Source: Limimaricola hongkongensis DSM 17492
Lineage (GTDB): Bacteria > Pseudomonadota > Alphaproteobacteria > Rhodobacterales > Rhodobacteraceae
Reading direction: 5' to 3'
Length of the DNA: 64,000 bases
Assembly (NCBI RefSeq): GCF_000600975.2
Contig: NZ_KK088650.1
Location: forward strand, 682,001-746,000
The notes beneath the pieces were generated by a model. That model saw only the letters and a program-made list of their open reading frames with translations. It searched no databases and was not told the origin of the DNA. Both the position numbers and the translations under genes were made by a program. Below are positions 9,452 through 18,518 of this stretch, piece after piece (the first letter of the stretch is position 1; each line of letters starts with the position of its first letter).

Positions 9452-11407
9452 ATGACCGACAAGGGCGAGCGCTCTCCGGACACCGGCCCGGGCTGGCCCC
9501 CCGGCAATCAGTGGCTATGGATCGGGGCCTTCTGGGCGCTGCTGATACTCGGCTCGATCTGGTTCCTGCCAGACACGGCGCCCGAAGAGATCTCCTACAG
9601 CGAGGTCAAGCGCATGATCCAGGCCGGCGACGTCACCAGCGCCGAACTGCAGGAGCATGGCATCACCGTTGCGATCACCCAGACCACGGGCGACGGCGAG
9701 ACGCTGTATCGGGCCGTGACGCCGACGCAGGGAGATCCCGAGCTCCTTCCCCTGCTTGAGCGTCAGCGTGTCGAAGTGAGCGCCAAGGCGCCACGGGACA
9801 TCTCGTTGCTGGGCCTGTTGTTGCCATGGGTCGTCATCCTCGGGGTGTATTTCTGGCTGCAGCGCCGACTGATCGGGCGCATGGCCGGCGGCCTCGGCCC
9901 GGGGGCGGGGGGCTTCGGCCCGGGCGGGCTGCTGGGCGGCCGATTTACCAAGCCGAGCCAACCGGCGCAGAAGGTCACGTTCGACGACGTGGCCGGGCAG
10001 GATCAGGCCAAGCGCGAGGTGGCCGAGCTGGTCGAGTTCCTGCGCGACACGGACCGGTTCCAGCGCTTGGGGGCGGAGGTGCCGCATGGCGTCCTGCTGG
10101 TCGGGCCGCCGGGCACCGGCAAGACGCTTCTGGCCAAGGCGCTGGCCGGTGAGGCCGACGTGCCCTTCTTCTCGACCTCGGGCTCCGAGTTCATCGAGAT
10201 CTTCGTCGGCGTGGGCGCAGGCCGGGTGCGCAAGATGTTCGAGGCCGCAAGGGCCGCCGCGCCTGCGGTGATCTTCATCGACGAACTCGACAGCATCGGC
10301 CGGACCCGCGGCACCGGGCTGGGCGGCGGGCATGACGAACGCGAGCAGACGCTGAACCAGATCCTCGCCGAACTCGACGGCTTCGGCGGGCGCGAGGCGG
10401 TCGTGGTCTTGGCGGCCACCAACAGGCCGGACGTGCTCGACCCGGCGCTGTTGCGGCCGGGCCGCTTCGATCGGCATGTCACGCTCGAACTGCCGGACCG
10501 GGCCGCGCGGCGCGCGATCCTCGCCATCCATGCCAAGCGCCTGCCCTTGACGAACGAGGGTGATCTCGACGCGATCGCGGCCGGCACGCCGGGCTTCTCG
10601 GGCGCGGATCTCAAGAACCTGCTCAACGAAGCGGCGATCATGGCGGCGCGGCGCAGCGGGACCGGTATCACCCGGGCCGATCTGGACGAGGCGCGCGACA
10701 AGGTGATGATGGGCACGGTGCGCTCGCTGGCGATCCGCCCGGAGGAGCGGCACAGGCTCGCGGTCCACGAGGCCGGGCACACCGCCGTGGCCTTCTACAC
10801 GCCCGGCGCCGATCCGCTGTTCAAGGTGACGATCATCCCGCGCGGCCGCGCGCTGGGCGGCACACATATGCTGCCCGAGGCTGAGCGGCACACGCTCGAC
10901 GAAGCCTATCTGCGCGGGCAGCTCGTCACCATGCTCGGGGGACGGGCCGCCGAGCGGACCTTGCTCGGCTCGGTCAGCTCCGGAGCCGACGACGACATCC
11001 GCCGGGCCACCGGGCTGGCCCGCGCCATGATCGCGCGTTGGGGTATGGACGAGGCGCTCGGGCCAATCGATCTGAAGCAGAGCGAGGATCATCCCTTCAT
11101 CGGCCAGTCCATCGCGCAGCCGCGCAGCCATGCCGACGAGACGGCGGCCCGGGTCGACCGGGCGGTGATGGCGCTGCTCAAGGACGCGGAGCGACAGGCA
11201 ACGGCGATCCTCGAGGCGCACCGCCCGGACATCGACGCTCTGGTCGAAGCTCTGGAGGCGCGGGAAACCTTGGACGCCGACGAAATCCGACGCTGTCTCG
11301 ACCCGGACGCCAAGTCGGCCGGCATCGACCCGGTCTCCGCCAACCCGGACAGCGTCCCTGAGGTGAAGCGCAACGTCGCCGCGGCCGGAAGGAGCGGCGC
11401 CGCTTGA
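9452..11407 (+). CDS. ftsH: ATP-dependent zinc metalloprotease FtsH
   Basis: This 651-residue membrane AAA+ protease degrades membrane and misfolded soluble proteins. Two N-terminal membrane helices (about 21-40 and 118-136) flank a periplasmic loop. The AAA+ module has Walker A GPPGTGKT at 218-225, the pore loop FVG at 251-253, Walker B VIFIDE at 273-278, and the second region of homology with arginine fingers at about 322-341. The zinc site HEAGH is at 439-443. The ATG is preceded by GCAGGGAGACCCGCG. It sits behind an FNR-type box, among chaperone and stress genes. It is probably a second, stress-specific FtsH, because housekeeping ftsH usually follows tilS or sits near folP; that is inference. 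A soluble distant paralogue lies at 30794-33163. Confidence 0.95.
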   Translation: MTDKGERSPDTGPGWPPGNQWLWIGAFWALLILGSIWFLPDTAPEEISYSEVKRMIQAGDVTSAELQEHGITVAITQTTGDGETLYRAVTPTQGDPELLPLLERQRVEVSAKAPRDISLLGLLLPWVVILGVYFWLQRRLIGRMAGGLGPGAGGFGPGGLLGGRFTKPSQPAQKVTFDDVAGQDQAKREVAELVEFLRDTDRFQRLGAEVPHGVLLVGPPGTGKTLLAKALAGEADVPFFSTSGSEFIEIFVGVGAGRVRKMFEAARAAAPAVIFIDELDSIGRTRGTGLGGGHDEREQTLNQILAELDGFGGREAVVVLAATNRPDVLDPALLRPGRFDRHVTLELPDRAARRAILAIHAKRLPLTNEGDLDAIAAGTPGFSGADLKNLLNEAAIMAARRSGTGITRADLDEARDKVMMGTVRSLAIRPEERHRLAVHEAGHTAVAFYTPGADPLFKVTIIPRGRALGGTHMLPEAERHTLDEAYLRGQLVTMLGGRAAERTLLGSVSSGADDDIRRATGLARAMIARWGMDEALGPIDLKQSEDHPFIGQSIAQPRSHADETAARVDRAVMALLKDAERQATAILEAHRPDIDALVEALEARETLDADEIRRCLDPDAKSAGIDPVSANPDSVPEVKRNVAAAGRSGAA

Positions 11408-11438
11408 GCGGCCCCTCCGGGGATCGATCGGTGGAGGC

Positions 11439-11452
11439 TTGATCCGGATCAA
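11439..11452. promoter_or_regulatory. Perfect FNR box upstream of the DUF2267 gene
   Basis: TTGATCCGGATCAA is an exact palindromic match to TTGAT-N4-ATCAA. It lies 61 bases before the ATG at 11513, the same spacing as the box before ftsH. Confidence 0.8.
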
Positions 11453-11512
11453 GGCCCGACCCGCCTTCGAGGAGGATGCTGGGAGTCATCCAGACATCGA
11501 GGGGAGGTTGTC

Positions 11513-11974
11513 ATGACCACGACGGGAATTACGGCGCTGGATCACGGGCCGCAGGTGGTGGCCGAGTGGTTGAACGAGATCTGCCGGGAGCTCGACTGGG
11601 CCGGCCGGAAGCCGCGCGCCTACATGCTGCTCCGCGCGACGCTGCACACGCTACGAGATTTCCTGCCACTCGACGAGGCGGTCGATCTCTCGGCTCAGCT
11701 CCCGGTTATGGTGCGAGGCATCTACTTCGAGGGCTGGGACCCTTCGAAGACCGTGCCACGCCCACGCGACAAGACCGAATTTCTCGACAGGATCGAGGCG
11801 CACTTTACCAAGGAGGCTCTGGACGATCCGGAAGCGGCGGTCTGCGCCGTCTTCGGATTGCTAAGACGCCGGACATCTACCGGCGAGATCGAGGATGTCG
11901 CCCATGCCATGCACAAGTCATTGCGCGAGTTGTGGGAGATGTCGAACCACCGGGTCGCGATGGGCGGGGTCTAG
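11513..11974 (+). CDS. DUF2267 protein
   Basis: This 153-residue protein resembles DUF2267: an all-helical cytoplasmic protein with WLNEICRELDW near the start, a central RATLHTLRDFLPLDEAVDL-like segment and a YFEGWDPS motif. The function of the family is not established; members are commonly found beside universal stress, Hsp20 and FtsH genes. The ATG follows GGGGAGGTTGTC. The perfect FNR box 61 bases upstream indicates oxygen-regulated expression. Downstream lies a groEL relic on the same strand, so the two may once have formed a stress operon. Confidence 0.85.
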   Translation: MTTTGITALDHGPQVVAEWLNEICRELDWAGRKPRAYMLLRATLHTLRDFLPLDEAVDLSAQLPVMVRGIYFEGWDPSKTVPRPRDKTEFLDRIEAHFTKEALDDPEAAVCAVFGLLRRRTSTGEIEDVAHAMHKSLRELWEMSNHRVAMGGV

Positions 11975-12030
11975 ATCGCCGTCGGACGGACCTGAACGGT
12001 GCAGGGCGGAAGGCCGGTAGCTGCAAGCCC

Positions 12031-12301
12031 ATGCTGTTCCGCACCGCCGAACGCGAGAGGATGCTTCGCGGTACGATCGCGATCCGTCCTGATCCGGAAG
12101 ACATTCGGCCCGCCGATCGCCTACGACGACGGCGTGACCATCGCGCGCGAGGTCGAACTTCCGGACCCGGAGGAAAACCTCGGCGCTCAGCTCCCGAAGC
12201 AGGCGGCCATCAAGACCGGAGAAGCGGTCGGTGACGGCGCCAGCATTGCCACGATCTTCGCACAGGCCATCTTGGCCGACGGCATCCACCGAAAGCCATG
12301 A
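12031..12301 (+). pseudogene. Relic of an alternative GroEL N-terminus
   Basis: Two frames carry clear chaperonin sequence. The first, from 12031, reads LFRTAERERMLRG, the start of an alternative GroEL. After a shift, another frame continues with VLIRKTFGPP, then DGVTIAREVEL, PDPEENLGAQL and GEAVGDG, ending at ILADGI and a stop near 12301. This matches roughly residues 5-110 of GroEL; the region normally containing the first ADAVRVTLGPK block is missing. The usual DGTTT ATP loop has decayed to GDGASIAT. No later GroEL sequence follows. It is a truncated, frameshifted copy and cannot make a chaperonin. Confidence 0.85.
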
Positions 12302-12377
12302 TGACAGACGTCTCGACACCCGCATCCAAGAAGCGGCCGCCTGCCGCGTTCGGGCTGCGACAGGCCCGGCGTCTCGA

Positions 12378-13112
12378 TCAGACGGCGCGAAACATCGCGC
12401 CGACGACATACGCGATCAAAGCCGCCATCCCGCCGATCAGCAACGTCTCGGCAGCCGAGCGCCACCATGGCGCAAGCGACCAGCGGCTCTTGAGCGCACC
12501 GATCGAGAAGAAGGTCGCGGCGGTCATGCCGATCGACAGGCCGAAGGCCGTGTCAAAGCCCAGCGCAAAGGGGGCGAGGGGCACCAGGCCGGCCATCAGG
12601 AACGCCGTGAAGGTCACCAACGCGGCGGGCAGGGGCGCCGGGATCTTGGGGCTGAGCCCGTATTCATCGACCAGCATCAGTTCGATCCACGCGCGACGGT
12701 TGCCCGAGATGGCGGTCACGGCGCGTTCCAGAACCGATCCGTCGAGACCCTTGGCGGCGAGGATCTGGCGGATCTCCTCGCGTTCGCCTTCGGGGTAGAG
12801 ATCGATATGGCGCTCCTCGATGGCCCTGAGCCGGGCCGCGTCGTCGCGCTCGGCCTTGGTGCCGGAGTAGTTGCCCGCCGCCATCGAGAATCCGTCGGCC
12901 AACAGATTGGCGGCGCCCAGCGCGAGTATGATCGCGGGCGACAGCCCGGCGCCCTGCACCCCCGCGACGATGGCGAAGGTGGTCACCGCCCCGTCCATTG
13001 CCCCGTAGATCGCATCCTTCAGGTGCCCGCCATGCCTGGAGCGCGCCAGACGTTGCGCGATTTCGGCGCTGCCGTGGCCGTGGTCGGCCGGGGGGCTGCC
13101 GAAACCCAGCAC
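12378..13112 (-). CDS. VIT1/CCC1-family iron/manganese transporter
   Basis: This membrane protein of about 244 residues contains KDAIYGAMDGAVTTFAIVAG, the conserved first helix of the CCC1/VIT1 family. The second helix has the LADGFSMAAGNYSGTKAE signature. A charged cytosolic segment with Glu-rich metal-binding helices (ERHIDLYPEGEREEIRQIL) follows, then three C-terminal helices. The family exports or sequesters Fe2+ and Mn2+. I placed the start at the GTG at 13112, two bases after the stop of the cytochrome gene upstream. Other in-frame starts cannot be excluded. The tight spacing implies cotranscription with the cytochrome from the FNR-box promoter at 13581. Confidence 0.85.
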   Translation of the reverse strand: MLGFGSPPADHGHGSAEIAQRLARSRHGGHLKDAIYGAMDGAVTTFAIVAGVQGAGLSPAIILALGAANLLADGFSMAAGNYSGTKAERDDAARLRAIEERHIDLYPEGEREEIRQILAAKGLDGSVLERAVTAISGNRRAWIELMLVDEYGLSPKIPAPLPAALVTFTAFLMAGLVPLAPFALGFDTAFGLSIGMTAATFFSIGALKSRWSLAPWWRSAAETLLIGGMAALIAYVVGAMFRAV

Positions 13113-13114
13113 GG

Positions 13115-13528
13115 TCAGCCCGTGACCTGGATGGTCTCGAGCCAGTGGATCAGGTCGGTGATCGACTGGCTGGTCAGCACCGGCTGGCCGGACTGGGTCG
13201 AAAGCGTGCCGAAATCGGTGTCGAAGACCGGCCCGAAGACCGGCATGTCTCCGCCATGGCCGGGCAGGGGATCGCGGCCATCGATCTGCCGCGTGGCGCT
13301 CGCGATCGGAAAGCTGCCGCCGTTTTGTTCGGACAGCCGTGTCAGGTCCGGCGGCGCGCGCTTGAGCATCTCCGCGAAGGGTCCGTCGCCGCGTGCCTCC
13401 GGGCCGTGGCAGGATTGGCAGAACACCATGTAGAGATCGTGACCGGCCTCGATCGAGAGCGGGTCCTCCACGTCCTGGGCCTGCGCCGCCCCGGCGATGA
13501 GCAGGATGATGGGAAGAAACGGTCGCAT
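13115..13528 (-). CDS. Small periplasmic cytochrome c
   Basis: This is a 137-residue exported monohaem cytochrome. Residues 1-17 (MRPFLPIILLIAGAAQA) form a signal peptide ending in an AQA cleavage site. The haem motif is CQSCH near residue 37, followed by GPEARGDGP, typical of class I cytochromes. Methionines further on (GGDMPVFG) can supply the distal ligand. The ATG at 13528 has AGGAGCCGAAC in front; the open frame extends upstream without a signal-like sequence. Its role is probably electron transfer at low oxygen. The FNR box at 13581-13594 is 53 bases upstream and also faces the stress gene on the other strand. Confidence 0.9.
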   Translation of the reverse strand: MRPFLPIILLIAGAAQAQDVEDPLSIEAGHDLYMVFCQSCHGPEARGDGPFAEMLKRAPPDLTRLSEQNGGSFPIASATRQIDGRDPLPGHGGDMPVFGPVFDTDFGTLSTQSGQPVLTSQSITDLIHWLETIQVTG

Positions 13529-13580
13529 GTTCGGCTCCTGTGTTGCGGACCCAGCTTCGCCGGGGACCGCGCCGTTCACC

Positions 13581-13594
13581 TTGACCTGCATCAA
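13581..13594. promoter_or_regulatory. FNR-type box in a divergent promoter
   Basis: TTGACCTGCATCAA lies between the cytochrome c gene (start 13528, minus) and the universal stress gene (start 13669, plus), 53 and 75 bases from the two starts. Confidence 0.72.
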
Positions 13595-13668
13595 GGCCGT
13601 TTGAGGGGGTTCGAACCAGAGTGGGCGGCAGCAGGGACGATGTTCGTCGCCTCAGGGAGGTCTCCGGA

Positions 13669-14523
13669 ATGGAACGGATACTGGTCGCGACGGATCTGAC
13701 GGCGCAGGGCGCCCGCGCCGTGCGCCGGGCGGCGATGCTCGCCGAGGCGCTGGGCGCAGAGTTGGAAATCCTGCATGTCCTGCGCGACGACCTGCCGGCC
13801 GACCTGCGGATCGAGTTCGAGCGCGTGGCAGGTGGACGGCTCGCGGCGGATGTGGGCGCCTTGCGCCTCAGGCTGGAGGACCGTGTCCGGAGCCGCCTCG
13901 AGTTCGGCACGCCTTGGATGGCGATCCTCGACGCCGCCTCTGACGCGGACCTGCTGGTCATGGGGGCGCATCGTCACGCCGGGATCGCGGACCTGTTCCG
14001 CGGGACCACCGTGGAACGCGTGGCCAAGGCCTGTGACACGCCGCTGCTTGTCGTTCGGGGCGATCCGGTGACGCCATACGCTTCGCTGCTGGCGGCCACC
14101 GATTTCTCGCTTGCCGCACGCGCCGCGCTCGAGGAAGCGCTACGTCTCGCCCCGAATGCGGCGACCTGTCTGCTGCATGCCTATGGTGTGCCGTTCCGCT
14201 TCCTGCTCGGGGGCGAAAGCCGACGTTCGTTGCTGCAGGCCGAGCGCCAACGCCAACGCAAGGCCGCGGAGCGCGACATGGAGACCTTTCTCGGCGGTCT
14301 GGAGGCGCGGCTGGCAGATGCGGAGCATGCCTTCGTCGATGACACGCCCGAGGCCGCGATCCGCACCGCGCTCGCGCGCGCGCCTGCGGGCCTGCTGGCC
14401 GTCGGCACTCATGCCCGGCCAAGGCTGTCAGAGGCGCTCTTGGGCAGCGTGGCGCGCGGCCTGATGGCGGACCCGCCCTGCGACCTGCTTGCCGTGCCGC
14501 CGCCGTTCCGGACCACCGGCTAG
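13669..14523 (+). CDS. Universal stress protein, two-domain UspA family
   Basis: This 284-residue protein has two Usp domains: the first from MERILVATDLT, the second from about residue 140 (SLLAATDFSLAARAAL). The first domain ends with MGAHRHAGIADLFRGTTVERVAK, a good G-2x-G-9x-G(S/T)-like ATP motif. The second ends GTHARPRLSEALLGSVARGL, which also fits it. Both domains may therefore bind ATP. The ATG at 13669 is preceded by CAGGGAGGTCTCCGGA. It is followed after 14 bases by another universal stress gene, so the pair is an operon. The upstream FNR-type box suggests induction on oxygen loss. Confidence 0.93.
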   Translation: MERILVATDLTAQGARAVRRAAMLAEALGAELEILHVLRDDLPADLRIEFERVAGGRLAADVGALRLRLEDRVRSRLEFGTPWMAILDAASDADLLVMGAHRHAGIADLFRGTTVERVAKACDTPLLVVRGDPVTPYASLLAATDFSLAARAALEEALRLAPNAATCLLHAYGVPFRFLLGGESRRSLLQAERQRQRKAAERDMETFLGGLEARLADAEHAFVDDTPEAAIRTALARAPAGLLAVGTHARPRLSEALLGSVARGLMADPPCDLLAVPPPFRTTG

Positions 14524-14537
14524 AAGGAGACCCAGCT

Positions 14538-15365
14538 ATGACCATCAGGACCATCGCCCTGTGCTTCACCGACCCCGCCCAGGCCGAGACGCTCGCGCAG
14601 GCAGGGGCGGCGCTGGCCCGCGAAAAGGGCGCGCATCTGCTCGGGCTCTACGTGTTGCCCGATCCGCAGATATATCCGGCGGTGTCGCTGCACATCACGG
14701 GGGAGATCCTATCCCAGATCCGGGACCGCCAGCGCGCCGCCGCCCTCGAGGTGCAGGCCCGGTTCGAGGCGCGCCTCGACGCCGAAGGGGTCGTCGGCGA
14801 ATGGCGCTGTCTCGAGGCGAAATACATTCCGCCCGTCGAGCGGATGGTCGAAAGCGTGCGCGCCGCCGATCTTGTGATGGTCGGGCGCCCCGATGGCGAT
14901 CGTGCCGGCCACGGCGAGGAGGAGATCATCCGCGCCTCTGGCCGGCCGGTGCTGATGATCCCGCCGGGCTGGGAACCCGCGCCGCTGGGCCGGGCCGCGG
15001 TGATCGGCTGGAGCGAGACTCGCGAGGCCGCGCGCGCGGCGCATGACGCCGTGGATCTGCTTGAGGATGGCGCGGAGGTGACGCTGCTCAGCATCGCCAA
15101 GCAGCCCGAAAACGACGAGCACCACTACCCGGCTCAGGACATGGCCACGATGCTGAGCCGACACGGCCTGTCCGCGACGGTCGTGCATCGCGCCGCCGGG
15201 CAATCGAAGATCAGCGAGATCCTCGAGCGCGAGGCGTTCCGGACCGGGGCGGGCGTGATCGTCACCGGGGCCTTCGGCCATTCGCGCGCCTATGACTTCG
15301 TGCTCGGCACCGTGACATGGAGCCTGCTGCGGGGCGCCAAGAGGCCTGTGCTGTTTTCCAAGTGA
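14538..15365 (+). CDS. Universal stress protein family
   Basis: This 275-residue cytoplasmic protein is second in the Usp operon, 14 bases after its partner, with AGAAGGAGACCCAGCT before the ATG. The N-terminal domain starts TIRTIALCFTDPAQ and is divergent. The C-terminal domain starts near 150 (GRAAVIGWSETREAARAA) and ends with TGAFGHSRAYDFVLGTVTWSLL, a recognisable ATP-binding Usp ending. The aspartate usually found after the first strand (ATD) is replaced in both domains, so ligand preference may differ from its neighbour. It runs convergently into the lipoprotein gene with two bases between the stop codons. Confidence 0.88.
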   Translation: MTIRTIALCFTDPAQAETLAQAGAALAREKGAHLLGLYVLPDPQIYPAVSLHITGEILSQIRDRQRAAALEVQARFEARLDAEGVVGEWRCLEAKYIPPVERMVESVRAADLVMVGRPDGDRAGHGEEEIIRASGRPVLMIPPGWEPAPLGRAAVIGWSETREAARAAHDAVDLLEDGAEVTLLSIAKQPENDEHHYPAQDMATMLSRHGLSATVVHRAAGQSKISEILEREAFRTGAGVIVTGAFGHSRAYDFVLGTVTWSLLRGAKRPVLFSK

Positions 15366-15367
15366 TG

Positions 15368-15991
15368 TCAGCTTCCGGGGCGGATCGCACCCAAGATCCA
15401 ACTGGTGAACTCTTTCAGGGCATTGCGCGTGGCCCTGTCGAACGCCGCCGCAAGCGTCGGGGTGTCGGTCGAGGTCACCTCGACCGTGGCTTCGATCCGG
15501 CGCGTGGCGACGACCATCGCATCGCTTTCGCGAACGAGCCGGACCAGCATGCCGATCTCGACCTGCGCTTCATCCGGAGCGAAGGACTCGGCGTGGAAGT
15601 TCACGATCTCGGTCAGCACCGCGTAGTCGCCGCCGATCCCGAGCGGCCGGCGCCCGGCATAGCGCAGGGCGCCGCTGTCGTTCAGGCTGCGGACCATGAG
15701 AGTCTGCATAATCTCGGGCACCGGGTCGGCCCACCGCGCGTCGGGCAGGTACTGGGCCCTGAGCGGGTCCGGGCGGACCATGATCCGGTCGGTCGTGAGG
15801 CTTCCGCTGGCCTCGGGTCGCTCGACGATCACGTCGAGCGGCAGCGGGGCGGCGGCGGTGGCCACGATCTCGGGCGGGCGGAGATCGTAGACCTCGAGCG
15901 GCGTCGAGGCCCGGTCCAAGACATCCAGCGCACCGCAGCCCGAGAGCAGCAATACCAGCCCCAAGCCGGGCACGTCATGACCCCACCGCAT
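15368..15991 (-). CDS. ABC-type transport auxiliary lipoprotein (PqiC/LptE-like)
   Basis: This 207-residue lipoprotein has a short signal peptide ending in the lipobox LLSGC, so it should be anchored by a lipidated cysteine. The mature part has the VYDLRPPE opening typical of the ABC-transport auxiliary component family (PqiC type), which partners MCE transporters at the outer membrane. The ATG at 15991 has GAAGGA a few bases upstream and lies 10 bases after the MCE gene stop. It is the last gene of a permease-ATPase-MCE-lipoprotein operon. A longer open frame overlaps the MCE gene but is not the product. Confidence 0.85.
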   Translation of the reverse strand: MRWGHDVPGLGLVLLLSGCGALDVLDRASTPLEVYDLRPPEIVATAAAPLPLDVIVERPEASGSLTTDRIMVRPDPLRAQYLPDARWADPVPEIMQTLMVRSLNDSGALRYAGRRPLGIGGDYAVLTEIVNFHAESFAPDEAQVEIGMLVRLVRESDAMVVATRRIEATVEVTSTDTPTLAAAFDRATRNALKEFTSWILGAIRPGS

Positions 15992-16001
15992 CGCATGTCC
16001 T

Positions 16002-17720
16002 TCATCTGCGGAAGGCGGGGGCCCGGTCGTCCAGCAGGAAACGGGCGGGATCCCGATCCATCCGGCCGACCATGCGGTCGATGTTCCCGACGAGGCTGCG
16101 CGCTTCCTGTGCCAGCCGAGCATAGCCCGGCAGCGCCTCGTTCGTGAAGCCGTCCAACGCGGCCCCCGAGCGCGCCACCGTTGCGCCGAGCGTCTCGAAC
16201 GCAGTGGCCGCGGCCCGGCTCGCGAGACGAAGGTCCTGGCCGATCCCCGGCAGTTCGGCGGCCACGGTGCCGACCGCGATCTCGAGCTCCGTCGCGGTGC
16301 GCCGGATATCCGCGACCAGGGGCGCGATCTCCTGCTCGGCGATCCTTGCCGTTTCCGCGAAGGTGCGGTCGACCGAGGCGAAGGCGGCTTCGCCTTGCTG
16401 CATGGCGGCCTCGAAGGAGCGCATGGCCTCCTGTGCGGTCGCGAGCCCGTCCGCCGCCCCTGTGACGAGGGTTTCAGCCGAACGGGCAAGCCGCCCGGCG
16501 CTGGCCGCGGTCTCTGCGATGTTGGGGCCCAGCCGGGTCGCGAGGTCGTTCACCGCGCGCCCGGTGCCGCGCAGTTCCGACAGGGCAGGCGCAAGCTCCT
16601 CCTCGACCAGACGATCAAGCCGCGCGACGAGGTCGGCGGAATTGCGGGACAGGAGCGCGATCTCGCTGTCGGCAACGATCTCGAATGCCTTGGCGGCGCG
16701 CTCGACAGCGCCCGTCGCGGCGCCGAACCGGGCCAGCACGTCCTCCGCGCCTGCCAACAGGTCTGCGGTCTCGTCGATCCGGGCGCGCGCCGCGTCCCCG
16801 GCGGCGGCGAGCGTCTCGATCATGCGCCGCGCCTCGGGCCCCAGTATCGCGATTTCCGCGCGAAGCGCCTCCAGCGTCGACTGCAAGGCCGCGCCGGCAT
16901 TGCGTACCTCCCCGGTCATGAAGCGGTTGGCCTCTACGGCGAGTTCTTCGGCGGCCTGCAATGTCGCGGAGCCCTGCCGCATCGTTTCCGCGGTGTTGCC
17001 CGCCAATACATCGATCTCGTCCAAGGTGGCGTTGGCTCGGTCGGACAGGCGTGACAGCCGCGTCGCAAGGTCCTCCCAGGCATCGTTGAAGCGCCGGGCC
17101 TCGGCCGTGATGCCGGTGATCGCCCCGGTCGTGCCGGACAGGTCTTCGAGCGAGTCCGCAAGCGCGGCCGTCGCACGATCGCTGTTCTCGAGGATCCGCG
17201 CAACGCGGTCACGGTTCGCGTCATCGAGCAGCGCATCGAGCCGCTGCATGACCGAGAGCGCCTCCTCCAGCAGCTCCGGCGCACCGCGCGTGAGCGATTG
17301 CAGCATCGAGGGTCCGGCAGCGATGCGGGGGAGCAGGGCGCCCTGATCGGCTGTGAGCAACGGCGCATCGGGCGAACCCGCTTCGATCGCGACATAGGAC
17401 ACGCCGGTCACGCCCAGAGCCTCGATCCGGGCGATGCTGTCTTGCCGGACCGGCGTATCGGCCTGCACCTGCACCACAACGAGAATGGTGCCCGATCGGT
17501 CAGGTGCGAGCGCGAGATCGGTGACCTGCCCGACCAACAGCCCGCCGAAACGGACCTCCGAGGCGCGGCCGAGCCCGGAGACGCTTTCGAACTCGATCTC
17601 GTAGGTTGCGAATTGCCGGTCCAGCTCGATCCGGGCGAACCAAAGCAGGAAGGCGAGAATGCCGAGCAGGCCCGCGAGGGTGAAGGCGCCGACGAGCACG
17701 TAGTTGGCCTTGGTTTCCAT
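16002..17720 (-). CDS. MCE (MlaD-type) lipid-transport substrate-binding protein
   Basis: This 572-residue periplasmic protein is anchored by one N-terminal helix (about 8-28). The MCE domain (about 38-115) has FESVSGLGRASEVRFGGLLVGQV, the signature region for MlaD-like lipid channels. The remainder is a very long Ala/Glu/Arg-rich helical region (about 150-570), far longer than MlaD of E. coli (about 180 residues) and closer to PqiB/YebT or mycobacterial Mce proteins. Such helices can form a tunnel across the periplasm. The gene lies 3 bases after the ATPase gene and 10 bases before the lipoprotein gene. Predicted role: phospholipid or sterol-like transport between membranes. Confidence 0.9.
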   Translation of the reverse strand: METKANYVLVGAFTLAGLLGILAFLLWFARIELDRQFATYEIEFESVSGLGRASEVRFGGLLVGQVTDLALAPDRSGTILVVVQVQADTPVRQDSIARIEALGVTGVSYVAIEAGSPDAPLLTADQGALLPRIAAGPSMLQSLTRGAPELLEEALSVMQRLDALLDDANRDRVARILENSDRATAALADSLEDLSGTTGAITGITAEARRFNDAWEDLATRLSRLSDRANATLDEIDVLAGNTAETMRQGSATLQAAEELAVEANRFMTGEVRNAGAALQSTLEALRAEIAILGPEARRMIETLAAAGDAARARIDETADLLAGAEDVLARFGAATGAVERAAKAFEIVADSEIALLSRNSADLVARLDRLVEEELAPALSELRGTGRAVNDLATRLGPNIAETAASAGRLARSAETLVTGAADGLATAQEAMRSFEAAMQQGEAAFASVDRTFAETARIAEQEIAPLVADIRRTATELEIAVGTVAAELPGIGQDLRLASRAAATAFETLGATVARSGAALDGFTNEALPGYARLAQEARSLVGNIDRMVGRMDRDPARFLLDDRAPAFRR

Positions 17721-17723
17721 GTG

Positions 17724-18518
17724 TCACCTCGCTTGCGGCGCGTTCGGGCTGGTCTTGCGGGCGGCTCGTCCCCGAGGCCCGTGGAAATAGTCGCGCACCC
17801 AAGGGTGCTCGACCGCCAGCATCTCATCGAGTGTGCCCGTCGCGAGAACGCGCCGCTCGGCCAGCACGGCGACGCGGTCGCACAGGGCGTAGAGCGTATC
17901 GAGATCGTGGGTCACGAGGAACACGCTGAGCCCGAGCGCCTGCACGAGGTCGCGCATCAGCCGGTCGAAGGCCGAGGCACCGATCGGGTCGAGCCCTGCG
18001 GTCGGCTCGTCGAGAAAGACGATCTCGGGGTCGAGCGCGAGCGCGCGCGCGAGGCCCGCGCGCTTGCGCATCCCGCCCGAAAGCGCGGCCGGATAGGTCT
18101 CGGCCGCGTCGAGCGGCAGCCCGACCATGGCGATCTTGAGATCGGCCAGAGCACGGCGTGTGTCCGGGTCGAGCCCCTCGACGCCGCGCAGCGGCACCTC
18201 AACATTCTCGCGCAGAGTCAGGGAGGAGAACAGCGCCCCGTCCTGAAACATGACCCCCCATCGCGCCGCGAGCCCGGCGCGGCGATGCTCGTCGATCCCG
18301 GTCATCTCCTCGCCGAACACCGCGATCCGCCCGGCGTCGGGCCGCCGCAGGCCGACGATGCTGCGCAGCAGCACCGATTTACCCGTGCCGGAGCCGCCGA
18401 CCACGCCCAGCACCTCGCCGCGTCGCATGTCGAGATCGAGCCCCTCATGCACGACATGGGATCCGAACCGGTTCTCCAGCCCGCGAATGCGGATCACCAT
18501 GTCCTCGGCCCCGTTCAC
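17724..18518 (-). CDS. ABC transporter ATP-binding protein, MlaF type
   Basis: This 264-residue ATPase has Walker A GGSGTGKS near 41-48, the Q-loop in VMFQDGALFSSLTLREN, the LSGGM signature (here ALSGGMRKRAGLARAL), Walker B VFLDEPTAGLDP, and the switch His in VTHDLDTL. The FSSLTV/LREN segment and the GMRKRAGLARA motif are typical of MlaF. I use the GTG at 18518, whose codon overlaps the permease stop by four bases (GTGA); an ATG at 18500 is an alternative. It powers the adjacent MlaE-type permease for envelope lipid transport. Confidence 0.92.
   Translation of the reverse strand: MNGAEDMVIRIRGLENRFGSHVVHEGLDLDMRRGEVLGVVGGSGTGKSVLLRSIVGLRRPDAGRIAVFGEEMTGIDEHRRAGLAARWGVMFQDGALFSSLTLRENVEVPLRGVEGLDPDTRRALADLKIAMVGLPLDAAETYPAALSGGMRKRAGLARALALDPEIVFLDEPTAGLDPIGASAFDRLMRDLVQALGLSVFLVTHDLDTLYALCDRVAVLAERRVLATGTLDEMLAVEHPWVRDYFHGPRGRAARKTSPNAPQAR

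Noticed and set aside
16144-17346. 400-codon plus-strand open frame opposite the MCE gene
   Set aside because: Ser/Ala/Arg-rich translation without any family motif, directly antisense to a well-supported MCE protein.
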